Shown in pieces: positions 20,501-25,154 of a stretch of 25,154 nt of DNA; the first letter of the stretch is position 1, and each line of letters opens with the position of its first letter. A model generated the notes under the pieces. That model worked only from the letters and a program-made list of their open reading frames with translations. It searched no databases and was not told the DNA's origin. Position numbers and translations under genes: made by a program. The stretch spans positions 1,245 through 26,398 of the forward strand of contig BDDC01001431.1 in the NCBI GenBank assembly GCA_001662425.1, read 5' to 3'. The stretch comes from Chlamydomonas sphaeroides (lineage: Eukaryota; Chlorophyta; Chlorophyceae; Chlamydomonadales; Chlamydomonadaceae).

Positions 20501-21011
20501 GCGGCCGTAACCCACGTTCGACACAACTGCAAGACTTATGCACAGGCCAGCGAGCAGTACTAAGCGCATATCAGCTTTGCCTCACGTACCTCTGGCCGCC
20601 GCGAGTTCGGACATCGACCTTGCAGACGCGCGAATTGCGCCCAGAGTCAATGCTTATGATAGATATCCTGGTCAGCGCATTCAATGCGCCGCTTAATTTT
20701 ACAATAAGTTGGCAGGGAAAGAAAAGCGGCGTGCACGATGCTTCTCACTGGTTGATGACGTCTGGCTCCATCGGCCCACAGGCCGTCCATGACCTGCTGG
20801 TGTTGAGAGGCCGTAGGCGGGAGGTGTCATTCGCCGACGCTCCTAGACGCGATGGGCCGAGCGTTATCCAGTAAGCCTCGGAGGCGGGGTCCGGGCGCCA
20901 TGAGGGAACGGCGTTGTACCAAGGGCAGTCGTTGAAAGCGACTGCGCAGCTAAGGAGCGCGAACACTGTGACTATTGTCTGCTGGCAGCGCAGCAACGCC
21001 GCGTTGTTCAT
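1476..21011 (-). CDS. Giant secreted multi-lectin / aerolysin-like / SRCR protein (about 2,163 aa, 49 exons)
   Basis: One gene read by hand from ATG 21011 to TAA 1478-1476. All 49 exons join in phase and sum to 6,492 nt; introns average about 270 bp. The N terminus is a signal peptide (residues 1-25, hydrophobic VTVFALLSCAVA). Order: jacalin-like (about 88-221), aerolysin-like (222-751), C-type lectin-like (760-905), TNFR/GCC-like Cys repeats (906-1026), Pro-rich (1023-1115), Cys-rich helical domain (1140-1245), SRCR x3 (about 1258-1365, 1402-1506, 1507-1622), Pro-rich (1623-1735), unassigned beta-rich domain (1736-1877), CVNH repeat (about 1890-1945), ricin-B trefoil (1950-2091), Pro-rich tail. 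No transmembrane segment seen, so probably secreted or wall-bound. An in-frame ATG at 21050 is an alternative start. Weakest joins: 13616 to 13455, the tiny exon 4810-4828, the end of exon 11270-11377, and the GC-AG intron. It could be two or more genes if those joins are wrong. Exons are given in the domain entries. Confidence 0.7.
1968..3081 (-). other. Exons 46-48: ricin-B-type beta-trefoil lectin domain
   Basis: Exons 3081-2852, 2517-2376, 2021-1968 (about 142 residues, the normal length of one trefoil). It shows YMGRAMAVQPP, ALYQMWHVLP, LDNSSLCWEL, PCLASN, RRRWLIAQ, VSVHSGRCLEV, TCHYGPSQRFQI. The repeated units with a QxW or QxF end (QMW, RRW, QRF) and the sG-x-C-L strand are those of ricin B-type lectins, which bind galactose or related sugars. 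The residues that bind sugar in each subdomain cannot be identified by eye. No enzymatic A-chain partner is present. Confidence 0.75.
3180..3395 (-). other. Exon 45: single CVNH (cyanovirin-N homology) repeat
   Basis: SYQRTCTNCTLSA, LSCSC, ATLNLLEC and NSNGQLRC match the cyanovirin-N homology pattern (S-x-C-x-N-C-x-L, L-x-C-x-C, s-L-x-L-n-x-C, n-x-n-G-x-L-x-C), a mannose-binding lectin fold. A full CVNH domain has two such repeats (about 100 residues). Only one is visible here (about 57 residues), with an extra Pro-Gly-Trp in the loop before NSNGQL. The exon is also open to a TAA near 3127, so an alternative 3' end would be possible, but the donor GACG|GTGAGG joins the ricin-type exon in phase. 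Confidence 0.7.
4678..4794 (+). repeat. Dispersed repeat B, short copy (intron 42)
   Basis: Matches 19919-20022 in the same orientation. Shared blocks are GGCGGCATGGCTG, CGCCCTGATCCCACC and a 33-nt exact block that starts ACATTGCCAGAAACGGACGA and ends AAGAGGCCCC. The copy ends near 4794, about 15 nt from the donor of intron 42. It looks like the 3' part of a longer element. Confidence 0.7.
4954..5037 (+). repeat. Dispersed repeat A with hairpin, copy 1 (intron 41)
   Basis: Matches 9102-9185 in the same orientation: AGGGGGC, CGGCC, CCTGATC, CCCTACCTCCTTA, then an exact 6-bp-stem hairpin GGCGAG-TCAAG-CTCGCC (5002-5018), then CGTAC and TCTATTTCTATTTTA. Confidence 0.75.
5448..5523. repeat. ATT/AAT microsatellite in intron 40
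   Basis: About 75 bp of AAT units on the plus strand (ATT in the transcript), broken once by a short inversion of the register (ATTATTATT). It lies just inside the 5' end of intron 40 (5269-5537), so on the pre-mRNA it follows the donor site closely. It makes a long Ile or Asn run in open frames, which is not real protein. Confidence 0.95.
5538..5996 (-). other. Exons 39-40: Pro-rich linker 2 (Ser-Pro-Pro rod)
   Basis: Exons 5996-5959 (13 residues, PSPPPPKPPSPQ) and 5838-5538 (about 100 residues of PPSPEPPSP, PPPPLPPSP, PEPPSPYPP type). It has Ser every two to four Pro, one Tyr, and Glu or Lys interspersed, as in extensin-like and pherophorin spacers. The donor at 5537 is followed after about 14 nt by the ATT microsatellite. 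Confidence 0.85.
6285..6875 (-). other. Exons 37-38: SRCR domain 3 (divergent)
   Basis: Exons 6875-6643 and 6399-6285. FVRLVDGPA, GRLEVLVNN, FAFCPTYF, ARVACKAL, RVSCLGTEMNLTAC, PVCQAG, VNIRCW. The six group A Cys are present, but the CDDxW motif is replaced by CPTYF and the loop between the second and third Cys is longer than in domains 1 and 2. Only one intron interrupts it. It directly precedes the longest Pro-rich segment. Confidence 0.8.
7086..8600 (-). other. Exons 32-36: SRCR domain 2
   Basis: Exons 8600-8467, 8287-8153, 7686-7633, 7389-7309, 7119-7086. Exon 32 carries the linker after SRCR 1 with a small CFKCPGCPP motif and ends GRVE. The domain then shows NWGTVCHDHW, DVACRSMGYHTGC, SIWLDN, VDCYGDERGLAQC, GHHDCKHDQ and VYIKC. 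Six canonical Cys plus one extra (HTGC) are present. The 18-residue exon 7686-7633 and the 34-nt exon 7119-7086 are short but both keep the phase and complete the SRCR pattern. Confidence 0.85.
8600..9854 (-). other. Exons 28-32 (start): SRCR domain 1
   Basis: Exons 9854-9768, 9585-9508, 9351-9265, 9015-8921 and the first codons of 8600-8467. Seen in order: SSGRVEIFRNGQLGSVCDDG, RVVCRELGYDGG, PIWMHRVACRGNESRLSDCP, GWGIHSCSHWEDAGVTC. All six Cys of a group A scavenger receptor Cys-rich domain are in place, with the GRVE start and the GxxCRxLGY core. The domain is spread over five exons. SRCR domains bind polyanions, proteins or microbes in animals; their role in algae is not established. Confidence 0.9.
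9102..9185 (+). repeat. Dispersed repeat A with hairpin, copy 2 (intron 30)
   Basis: Partner of 4954-5037, hairpin at 9148-9164. The hairpin and the T-rich tail are unchanged between copies, while the part before it has a few substitutions and a small indel. Both copies lie in introns of the same gene. Confidence 0.75.
10052..10600 (-). other. Exons 25 (end)-27: Cys-rich, probably helical domain of unknown family
   Basis: Coded by the end of exon 25 (down to 10539) and exons 10411-10284 and 10173-10052. Cys positions follow AATCDALF, GSACSAL, QDCPSN, YGCIAEVG, EKRCCSQL and AAVCLLP. The adjacent CC and the surrounding helix-like spacing resemble small disulfide-locked helical bundles such as the eight-Cys (lipid-transfer/2S-albumin) class, but one Cys is missing and the loops do not settle the family. 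It sits directly before the first SRCR domain. I do not assign a function. Confidence 0.5.
10539..11132 (-). other. Exons 24-25: Pro-rich linker 1
   Basis: Exons 11132-10923 and 10734-10539. The first gives 70 residues almost entirely of Pro with Ser, Ala, Lys and Thr (PPKPAPPRPPPGPP, PPRPPSPPPPKPPKPP). The second starts PPPKPPSPAPPG and changes to a Ser-rich run before the next domain. Such segments in volvocine proteins are hydroxylated and glycosylated into stiff rods (known of the class). The strand is strongly C-rich. Another frame of exon 24 is open and Ala/Ser-rich, but the Pro-Pro-Ser-Pro pattern and the phases favour the Pro frame. Confidence 0.65.
11270..12049 (-). other. Exons 21-23: TNFR/GCC2-GCC3-like Cys-rich repeats
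   Basis: Exons 12049-11876, 11682-11603, 11377-11270. The run begins CGVGRAG, has CRACQGF, CLRC, DCVCRAGTAG, then CPPCLGNMYADVAGLTAC and CVDG. The C-x-x-C-x-x-G-x-Y-A-D-x-A-G-L-T-x-C pattern is that of GCC2/GCC3 (ephrin-receptor-like) repeats, which are small disulfide-bonded extracellular modules. The Asp/Asn run in DADRNGLNEDC is calcium-loop-like. The last exon runs into a Pro-rich sequence (RPPP). Two donors are possible there: after 11270 (phase 0) or about 22 nt further down (phase 1). Only the first keeps the following exon in its Pro-rich frame. Confidence 0.65.
12271..13455 (-). other. Exons 16-20: C-type lectin-like domain
   Basis: Exons 13455-13431 (25 nt), 13267-13172, 12882-12821, 12710-12583, 12422-12271. 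Key pieces: YRKWVLSITGTSFRNAYDYC, then GGNIISLNN, ALWAGA, a W-x-W-L-D-G turn, NWSP, SPCLSF, APCDS and FVCEI. The four Cys of a CTLD are present in order, with the GG-x-I-x-S-L strand and the W-A-G-A / W-x-W core. The usual calcium and sugar signatures (EPN or QPD, and WND) are not present: the sequence around NWSP runs to a Gln-Gly-Asn, and GQWAS replaces WND. It may bind protein or sugar without calcium. The join from the aerolysin part uses the 25-nt exon; a different acceptor would read into a TGA at 13441-13439 and end the gene there. The CTLD exon has no in-frame ATG of its own after the preceding stop, which favours the fusion. Confidence 0.75.
13616..17431 (-). other. Exons 6-15: aerolysin/ETX-MTX2-like pore-forming module with enlarged Ser/Thr-rich middle
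   Basis: Exons 17431-17163, 16967-16768, 16504-16324, 16228-15983, 15863-15741, 15244-15132, 14991-14844, 14602-14510, 14066-13978, 13742-13616 (530 residues). The first exon gives strands such as DVASYKFL and a TRVSCTLTVERSETFSV turn into alternating Ser/Thr. The last two give a long strand, MWMAFEEYKDMPFRATALLY, then NGVLNGRFSSAQVFIDN, the ending typical of ETX/MTX2 and natterin-like proteins. In that family a short amphipathic Ser/Thr-rich loop between these parts becomes the membrane beta-barrel. Here the Ser/Thr/Glu/Gln-rich part covers about 370 residues in eight exons, several times the usual size. Natterin-like proteins also place a lectin domain before the pore module, as here. An alternative reading is a Ser/Thr-rich stalk without pore activity. 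Confidence 0.6.
15245..15740 (-). other. Probable GC-AG intron within the Ser/Thr-rich region
   Basis: The exon 15863-15741 ends CAG|GCAAGA, and reading on meets a TGA ten codons later, so a splice is needed. The next acceptor (GTGCAG before GGCTGGTCC) is in phase 0 and continues the same Ser/Thr/Glu-rich composition. CAG|GCAAG is the usual GC-AG donor form. A GT donor in the same phase exists 54 bases earlier (CACC|GTAGGC), which would drop 18 residues; the two could be alternatives. Confidence 0.5.
19050..19115. repeat. CA/CG-rich microsatellite
   Basis: Imperfect CACA and CACG/CGCA units over about 65 bp inside intron 3. Confidence 0.6.
19231..19274. repeat. 11-nt tandem array (GCCCTGCCCTC x about 4)
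   Basis: Nearly four exact copies of an 11-base unit inside intron 3. Confidence 0.9.
19919..20022 (+). repeat. Dispersed repeat B, second copy (intron 3)
   Basis: Partner of 4678-4794. Both copies end at AAGAGGCCCCA, while similarity on the other side fades near GGCGGCATGG. A common end and a variable start suggest 5'-truncated retroposon copies. Confidence 0.7.
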
Positions 21012-21540
21012 AGTGCAAGCAGCGTGCACGTTTGTGGACGTTGCTTGCATGCGGAGCGGCTCCGAGGCTGCAACGATCGCGCTGGGACCGGCAAACAAGC
21101 TCGGGTGGTGCCTAATTATTCCGAGCTATGAGCGGCTGCCCATCGGTCGCTTTTCGTGCGCGTGGGCAGGCGGATTGTGGCCCACAATAATCAGGTCGGT
21201 GGCGTACGTGGGCGGCACTCCATAGATTGCTTGGTGCCCACGGACATTTTCCTCGGGCATTGCCCGAGGAACACGCGCCCAGAGTGATGGATAACATTGT
21301 AACACTTGTAGCAAGCTGTGCGCGCTTCGCCCCAGCGTTCGGCTCACAGGCTGCCTTGCGATCGAGACCCGCGCGCGTGGTACCCGTGTGCCGCACCGAC
21401 CAACCACGCAGGACATCCGCATACACTAAGCACGATTTAAAGCTGCTCGGCGGCATCACCGCATACACAATCATGCTAACACCATGTGGTAGGAAAACGT
21501 GCTTGTGCATAAGCTTAGATGAGCAGCCAAAAGCTTAGGT
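21012..21540 (-). promoter_or_regulatory. Upstream region of the giant gene
   Basis: No gene recognised. This stretch should hold the 5' UTR and promoter. An in-frame upstream ATG lies at 21050-21048. I see no clear TATA box. A strong inverted repeat at 21249-21271 is listed separately. Open frames on the minus strand (21112-21510 and 21126-21422) have no recognisable domain. Confidence 0.35.
21249..21271. repeat. 10-bp perfect inverted repeat, 3-nt loop
   Basis: TTCCTCGGGC, ATT, GCCCGAGGAA. It is about 240 bp upstream of the giant gene's start codon. It could be a hairpin in a transcript or a dyad binding site. Confidence 0.6.
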
Positions 21541-21939
21541 TTGCTCCAAAGTTCAGAGTTAAGGGCGAGAAGAAGGCGCGCGCGCGCCCGGAAGGACACC
21601 CGCGGCGCGCGCTGCCGCTGCAGCCGCTGGAGCGGGTGCGCAGCAGAAGATGTCGATGTATACGCTCAGGGCATAGAGCACGTCTTTTACGCTGACGAAG
21701 CGGATGCGCAACCGGAAGCGCATGGACACGCGCCGTCCGAGCCCGGTGGCGATGAGTACAAGCAACAGCGACGATGGAGCAGTCAGCCACGTATCCAACG
21801 GTTTTATGACCCCGCTGTCTCGTCGGCGTTCTTCGTGCACCTGCCGGTCGCCATGGCGCCCCGCCGGCGGACCGTGCTGACGAGCCACGCTGCAGCCGTG
21901 ACGGGAGCCATATCTATGCATAGAGGAGCAGGCAGCAGC

Positions 21940-23001
21940 CTGCCAATGCCCCAAGTGCGGCATACAGGGACCACACATAACCAGACGTGTAGTCAAGGTG
22001 ACGGTCATGTGCTGGGAGCAGCCCATCGCCGCCCAGGTGCCCACCCTCTATCTTCTGCCGCAGCGCTAGCAAGCAGTGCGGGAGCTGACGTCGTGGTGTG
22101 ACGGCGTGGACGTCTTGTGGTGGCACGTCTCCCTCCTGCAGCCATTCACGCTTGTGCAGTTATATGCCAGGAGCCTTGGCATGGAGCGCTTTCGTGCTGC
22201 CATGCTGGCCACCTGGGAGCTCACCTGTGCGACCGGCGGGGAGAGCTCGTGCATCACGCATGGCCTGACGGTGGTGCAGCTTCGGCAGCGGCTTAGCATC
22301 GCCAGCCAAGCCTCTCGCTATCTCCGGGGCCTTGTAAAGGACTTCCCGGAGGGCTTGCGTGATGGCCGGCGGGTGCTGTCATTGGATGTCCGTGCTGCAG
22401 TGACGCAATCACATGCAGCAGCGGGGACGGGCGCACAGCTAGCAGCGGCGGCGGTGCCGCCTGCGGCGGTGGGGCCAGCAGCGGGGACGGCCGCACAGCT
22501 GGCGCACCTCCAGCTCCCTGCCTTCACCCCTGTGGCCCTCCCCAGGTGGGCAGCACCACGAGCCTGTTTACGGTGCTGCAGCAGCAGCGGACGCAGCAGG
22601 GGCGGCTGCCGAAGCTAAGAGGGCACGGAGCACCACCAACACAGATGCGGCAACCTCACGCTCACCTGGCTGGCGGGCAGAGTACGCACGCTGCGTCCTG
22701 GCCCTGCACAAGCGGAGGATCGACACCGTGGACGACCCAGCGGACGCCGTGCTTCTTGGCCTGTTGGTCGAGGGCGGCGATCGACGCGCTGATGCTGAGG
22801 CAGCAGCCTGCCCTTGTCAAGGTCCTCGCTGCCCAAAAGCAGATGATTGAGGAGGTGCACAGGGCCAGCCCAAGCCCTCCATTCGAGTGGGACGTGGGCT
22901 CGCAGGTGTTCAAGGGCGGCGTTGGCGAGCTGGCTGAGAAGAAGATCCAGAAGCTGTGCACGGAGCTGGAGGTGCTTTGGATCCGGGATGGCCCAGGTTA
23001 G
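21940..23001 (+). pseudogene. Decayed gene of unknown family with a zinc-ribbon-like motif and a coiled C terminus
   Basis: A plus-strand frame starting near 21925 gives CQCPKCGIQGP, then VTVMCWEQP and TLYLLPQR, then TAG (near 22065), and goes on in the same frame with VRELTSWCDGVDVLWWHVSL, GMERFRAAMLATWEL, LRGLVKDFPEGLRDGRRVL. The frame runs through an Ala/Gln-rich stretch with a 60-nt duplication (about 22417-22506) to 22618. A second frame carries GWRAEYARCVLALHKRRIDT and LLGLLVEGG, and after a shift near 22780 a third gives KQMIEEVHRA, ELAEKKIQKLCTEL and a stop at 23001. The stop and frame changes suggest decay, although splicing could explain the shift near 22560. The motifs do not match a family I know. 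It may come from a mobile element. Confidence 0.45.
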
Positions 23002-23600
23002 GGATGCTGTGCTGCTCCGTCCCTGGTGGCTTGGGCCGGGGATGTTAGTGGGGGCCCGGGGCTGCGCAGCTAGGCGACACCCTGATCTCGCCAAACTGAC
23101 TGGGTGTAACAGGAGTTATCCTGCTACGGTGCTCAAGGAGAGCGCACCTTGTAGGAGACCACAGGGATGCTGAGCTCCGGTGGAAACGGAGCTCCCGACT
23201 GCATCCACGAACGATGGCGCCCGGCCTTTGAAACCGGGGCACACGGTAGTAGGAATAGTGTGTCTCTCTAGCTTACCGCGGCTGGCCGATTCACGCCACC
23301 CAAATGGGCTTGCGGCGGCAGATGTGCCGTATCTGTGGGCACGAACCCTACGGGTTCTCCCAGGGGTGTCACGGTCGGTCCTAGCCGGCCGTGTGGGCTC
23401 CACCCACAAATTCACATCCGACCTAGTTATGGGCTTCATACTCCCGGTGATGGGATTTGGTGGCTAGTTAGGTCCCGGTTCCCGGTTCCTGGTTCCCGGT
23501 TCCCGGTTCCCGGTTCCCGGTCGGTCCTAGCCGGCTCCACCCACACTGGGGCCCCGCCCATGGTTATGATAAACTAGAACGAAGTCACAAAAGGAGTATG
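23002..23600. other. Spacer with duplicated block
   Basis: No gene seen. A block CGGTCGGTCCTAGCCGG followed by CTCCACCCACA occurs at about 23372-23408 and again at 23518-23552, separated by the heptamer array. The first copy has an extra CCGTGTGGG between the two parts. Confidence 0.5.
23473..23522. repeat. Heptamer tandem array (CCCGGTT x about 7)
   Basis: About seven units, one with a C-to-T change, lying directly before the second copy of the duplicated block. Confidence 0.9.
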
Positions 23601-23601
23601 G

Positions 23602-23925
23602 TTGCCGTGGGTTGTAAGGGCCTGGCTGGATTGGCATTGCAGGTTGGTCCCTGGGCCGACCGCCGCCTGGTACAAAACATGCCAAGCTGCGCCGTGCCCC
23701 CTTTCGTGCCACTGTTGTCCACAGGAGCTGGTGATGGACTACCACAGTCTTGAGCACGTCGTGCGTGCGGCACCTGAGCGACAGAAAGAAGGAGCAGGGC
23801 TACACTAGCTACACCAAGAAGGAGAAGAAGCGCATCAACCTGCTGATTGGGAAGCAGTGGGGGCAGCTGCATGCGTGGTGCAGGGTCGATGTAGGCAGGC
23901 ATGCTGGGGTGGAGGAGCTGTAAGA
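23602..23925 (+). pseudogene. Possible coding remnant, unknown
   Basis: A frame starting after CCACAG gives ELVMDYHSLEHVVRAA; another, beginning near 23765, gives RHLSDRKKEQGYTSYTKKEKKRI and GKQWGQLHAWC with a stop near 23922. Lys/Glu-rich character and an acceptor-like site suggest exons of a former gene, but nothing identifies it. The stop coincides with the edge of the LTR-like piece. Confidence 0.25.
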
Positions 23926-23984
23926 TGTAAAAGCCAGCCATTGATGCTCGGAGCGTAATTCTTCCAGCTTACACTCCCCCCTCA
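23920..23984 (-). mobile_element. Polypurine tract and LTR start or remnant of the gypsy element
   Basis: On the minus strand, about 50 nt after the chromodomain stop, GAGGGGGGAG (23984-23975) is a typical polypurine tract and is followed by TGTAAGCTGG, the expected TG start of a 3' LTR. The next 55 nt begin TGTAAG and end CTTACA (23920), like an LTR with short terminal inverted repeats, but far too short for an intact LTR. A deleted LTR is likely. Confidence 0.4.
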
Positions 23985-24036
23985 GAAGCGAGCCGTCCCC
24001 GGGAGCCAACTAGACCGCAAAAGGCCGGCCAGCCGC

Positions 24037-24470
24037 CTAGGTGCGTTGCCTCTTAGGGTTGAGCAATTGCTTACGCTCAAGGTAGGAGTCAAGCAGTTCT
24101 GCAACAAGGGAATCTTCCCGAAGCGTGGCTTCAGGCTCCCATGAGTTATGTTCAGGGCCGAAGCCCTCCCATTTGATCAAGAACTCGCGAAGTGTCCTGC
24201 GTCCGCGGTGGTCGAGAATGTCGGCCAGCCACAGTCCAGTACGCACAGCCCTCGTTGTCCAAGAACGCAGGGGGAGGCGGCTGGTACGTGCCGTTGTCGC
24301 GGTATGGTTTCAAAAGGGATATGTGGAATACATGGTGTATTCTGTAGCCTTGCGGAAGCTCAAGTTTATCGGCCACCTCGCCAATTTTGGCGGTGATGAT
24401 AAATGGGCCGATGAACTTAGGTAGGAGCTTCAACGTGTCCTCCTCAGCACCAAAAACATTAATGATAAGC
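24037..24470 (-). pseudogene. Ty3/gypsy chromovirus pol remnant: integrase C terminus and chromodomain
   Basis: The minus frame from about 24465 reads KLLPKFIGPFIITAKIG, then HHVFHISLLKPY, the conserved end of Ty3/gypsy integrase. A frameshift near 24235 moves to a second frame with GLWLADILDHRGRRTLREFL, IKWEGFGPEHNSWEPE, a chromodomain, and the stop at 24039-24037. Chromodomain-bearing integrases direct insertion to marked chromatin. Only the last 140 or so codons remain; upstream pol is cut off near 24465 by unrelated A/T-rich sequence. The frameshift and truncation mean it cannot act on its own. Confidence 0.85.
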
Positions 24471-25154
24471 TAATGACAAGCTAATGATTATTTTCATGGA
24501 TGCTCGGAGCCGTAACCGAGAAGCATCATCCATGCCGAAGGGGAGCTTGGGTCCGAAAGGCTCTCAGCATTTGGGCGCTTCAACTTTTTGTTTTGGCCCA
24601 AACTAGCGTACGGCACTTTTTCCGCACTCCACACCCACATCCCGCAGGGCACATCCGGCTGCCCTGACGTGCCATGACACAAGGGACGGCTGCGACATGC
24701 TAGGCTCCTGGTCTGGAGTGTGTGGGGAGTCTGCCTGCCAAATGTCGTGGCCAGGCGCGGCGGGGCTGGGTGTGGGGACACGATTTGGGCATATTCGGAC
24801 ATTGCTCCCTCTACCCACACCCACATCCCGCACGGCACATCCGGCTGCCCTGACGTGCCTCCTGGTCTAGAGTGTGTGGGGAATCTGCTAGCCAGCTGTC
24901 ATACACGCTTCATGCCAATGCGCGGCGCAGCCAGGTTTCTTGCGGCAAGCCGGTTGGTGTTACAGTTGGTGAAATAAGCCCTCCACCCCCACACTTGCGT
25001 GCCCTGCGCGTCTTACACCTGGAGCCGGGACGTCGTGAACAGAACGTAGCGTACATAGGTAAGAAACATGGGCTGCGTCATAGGGAACAGCACCCGGGCC
25101 CGCACATGTCTTTGCTCTCCCTGCTCGCACCCGCACCCAATGCCGGCACGCACC
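24471..25154. other. Non-coding end of window with duplicated segments
   Basis: No gene seen. A segment at 24627-24735 (CCACACCCACATCCCGC, GGCACATCCGGCTGCCCTGA, CTCCTGGTCT, GAGTGTGTGGGGA) recurs in shortened form at 24812-24895. AAGCTAATGA is repeated at about 24468-24487. On the minus strand, TTACGGCTCCGAGCATCCATG (about 24512-24492) resembles TTACGCTCCGAGCATCAATGG in the LTR-like piece below, so part of the same LTR may sit here. Confidence 0.45.

Larger units (their letters stand above)
17621..21011 (-). other. Exons 1-5: signal peptide and jacalin-like lectin domain
   Basis: Exons 21011-20749, 20667-20590, 20404-20346, 18095-17952, 17740-17621. After the signal peptide (mature start near FNDCPWYNAV) comes a region with ISIISIDSG, a run with HCPYG, LDLFPGERILKVSLAF, then SICLVTTFGG, then LMAGIGGN and IEYISSLFLIF. 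This order (I-x-x-I strand, gE-x-I-x-x-V, a v-T-x-x-G strand, l-x-x-G-x-G-G, i-x-x-L-x-x-x-F) is the pattern of jacalin-related beta-prism lectins, which bind glycans. The fold call rests on pattern only. Intron 3 is unusually long. The junctions are phase 2, 2, 1, 1 and 1. An overlapping minus frame starting at 20569 also looks like a signal peptide but does not fit the splice phases. Confidence 0.6.

Noticed and set aside
20342..20569. Minus frame starting with a signal-peptide-like leader
   Set aside because: Its frame ends in the wrong phase for the following exon, while exons 21011-20749, 20667-20590 and 20404-20346 join in phase and have their own signal peptide.
21559..22044. 161-codon minus open frame with a hydrophobic stretch
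   Set aside because: It is opposite the plus-strand remnant, has no recognised domain, and its Ala run comes from a GC-rich repeat.
1..25154. tRNA, rRNA, CRISPR array or bacterial operon
   Set aside because: No cloverleaf, rRNA block, regular spacer array or closely packed intronless genes were seen.

Overview
The window looks like nuclear DNA of a volvocine or other chlorophyte green alga. It is GC-rich, has many short exons separated by introns of roughly 100-450 bp, encodes long Pro-Ser-Pro-Pro spacers of the hydroxyproline-rich wall/matrix type, and combines SRCR with C-type lectin domains, a pairing known from Chlamydomonas and Volvox. The flanks hold degenerate LINE and Ty3/gypsy pieces. 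No bacterial operons, rRNA, tRNA or CRISPR were recognised.

The main result is one very large minus-strand gene, read from 21011 (ATG) down to 1476 (TAA). I followed it by hand through 49 exons. Every donor/acceptor phase agrees and the total is 6,492 nt, exactly divisible by three, giving about 2,163 residues. One intron is a GC-AG intron and a few junctions have alternatives, stated in the entries. Predicted order from the N terminus: signal peptide; jacalin-like lectin; aerolysin/ETX-MTX2-like pore-forming module with a greatly enlarged Ser/Thr-rich middle; C-type lectin-like domain; Cys-rich TNFR/GCC2-GCC3-like repeats; Pro-rich linker; Cys-rich helical domain; three SRCR domains; a second Pro-rich rod; an unassigned beta-rich domain; a single CVNH-like repeat; a ricin-B-type beta-trefoil; and a short Pro-rich tail. 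This is a secreted protein joining one putative membrane-perforating module to at least four lectin-type folds and three scavenger-receptor domains. A role in recognition, defence or extracellular matrix is inference.

Layout. 1-870: decayed LINE tail (RNase H plus Cys-His knuckle, minus). 871-1475: probable 3' UTR and spacer with a perfect 23-nt palindrome. 1476-21011: the giant gene; its introns carry an ATT microsatellite, two pairs of dispersed repeats and one outsized 2.25-kb intron that is probably inflated by an insertion. 21012-21540: its upstream region with a 10-bp-stem hairpin. 21940-23001: decayed plus-strand gene of unknown family with a Cys-Pro-x-Cys zinc-ribbon-like motif. 23002-23600: spacer with a heptamer tandem array and a duplicated block. 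23602-23925: possible end of another plus-strand coding remnant. 23920-24470: Ty3/gypsy chromovirus tail (integrase C terminus, chromodomain, polypurine tract), minus and frameshifted. 24471-25154: non-coding sequence with a duplicated segment.

All domain calls come from reading motifs by eye. No database search, splice predictor or transcript evidence was available.
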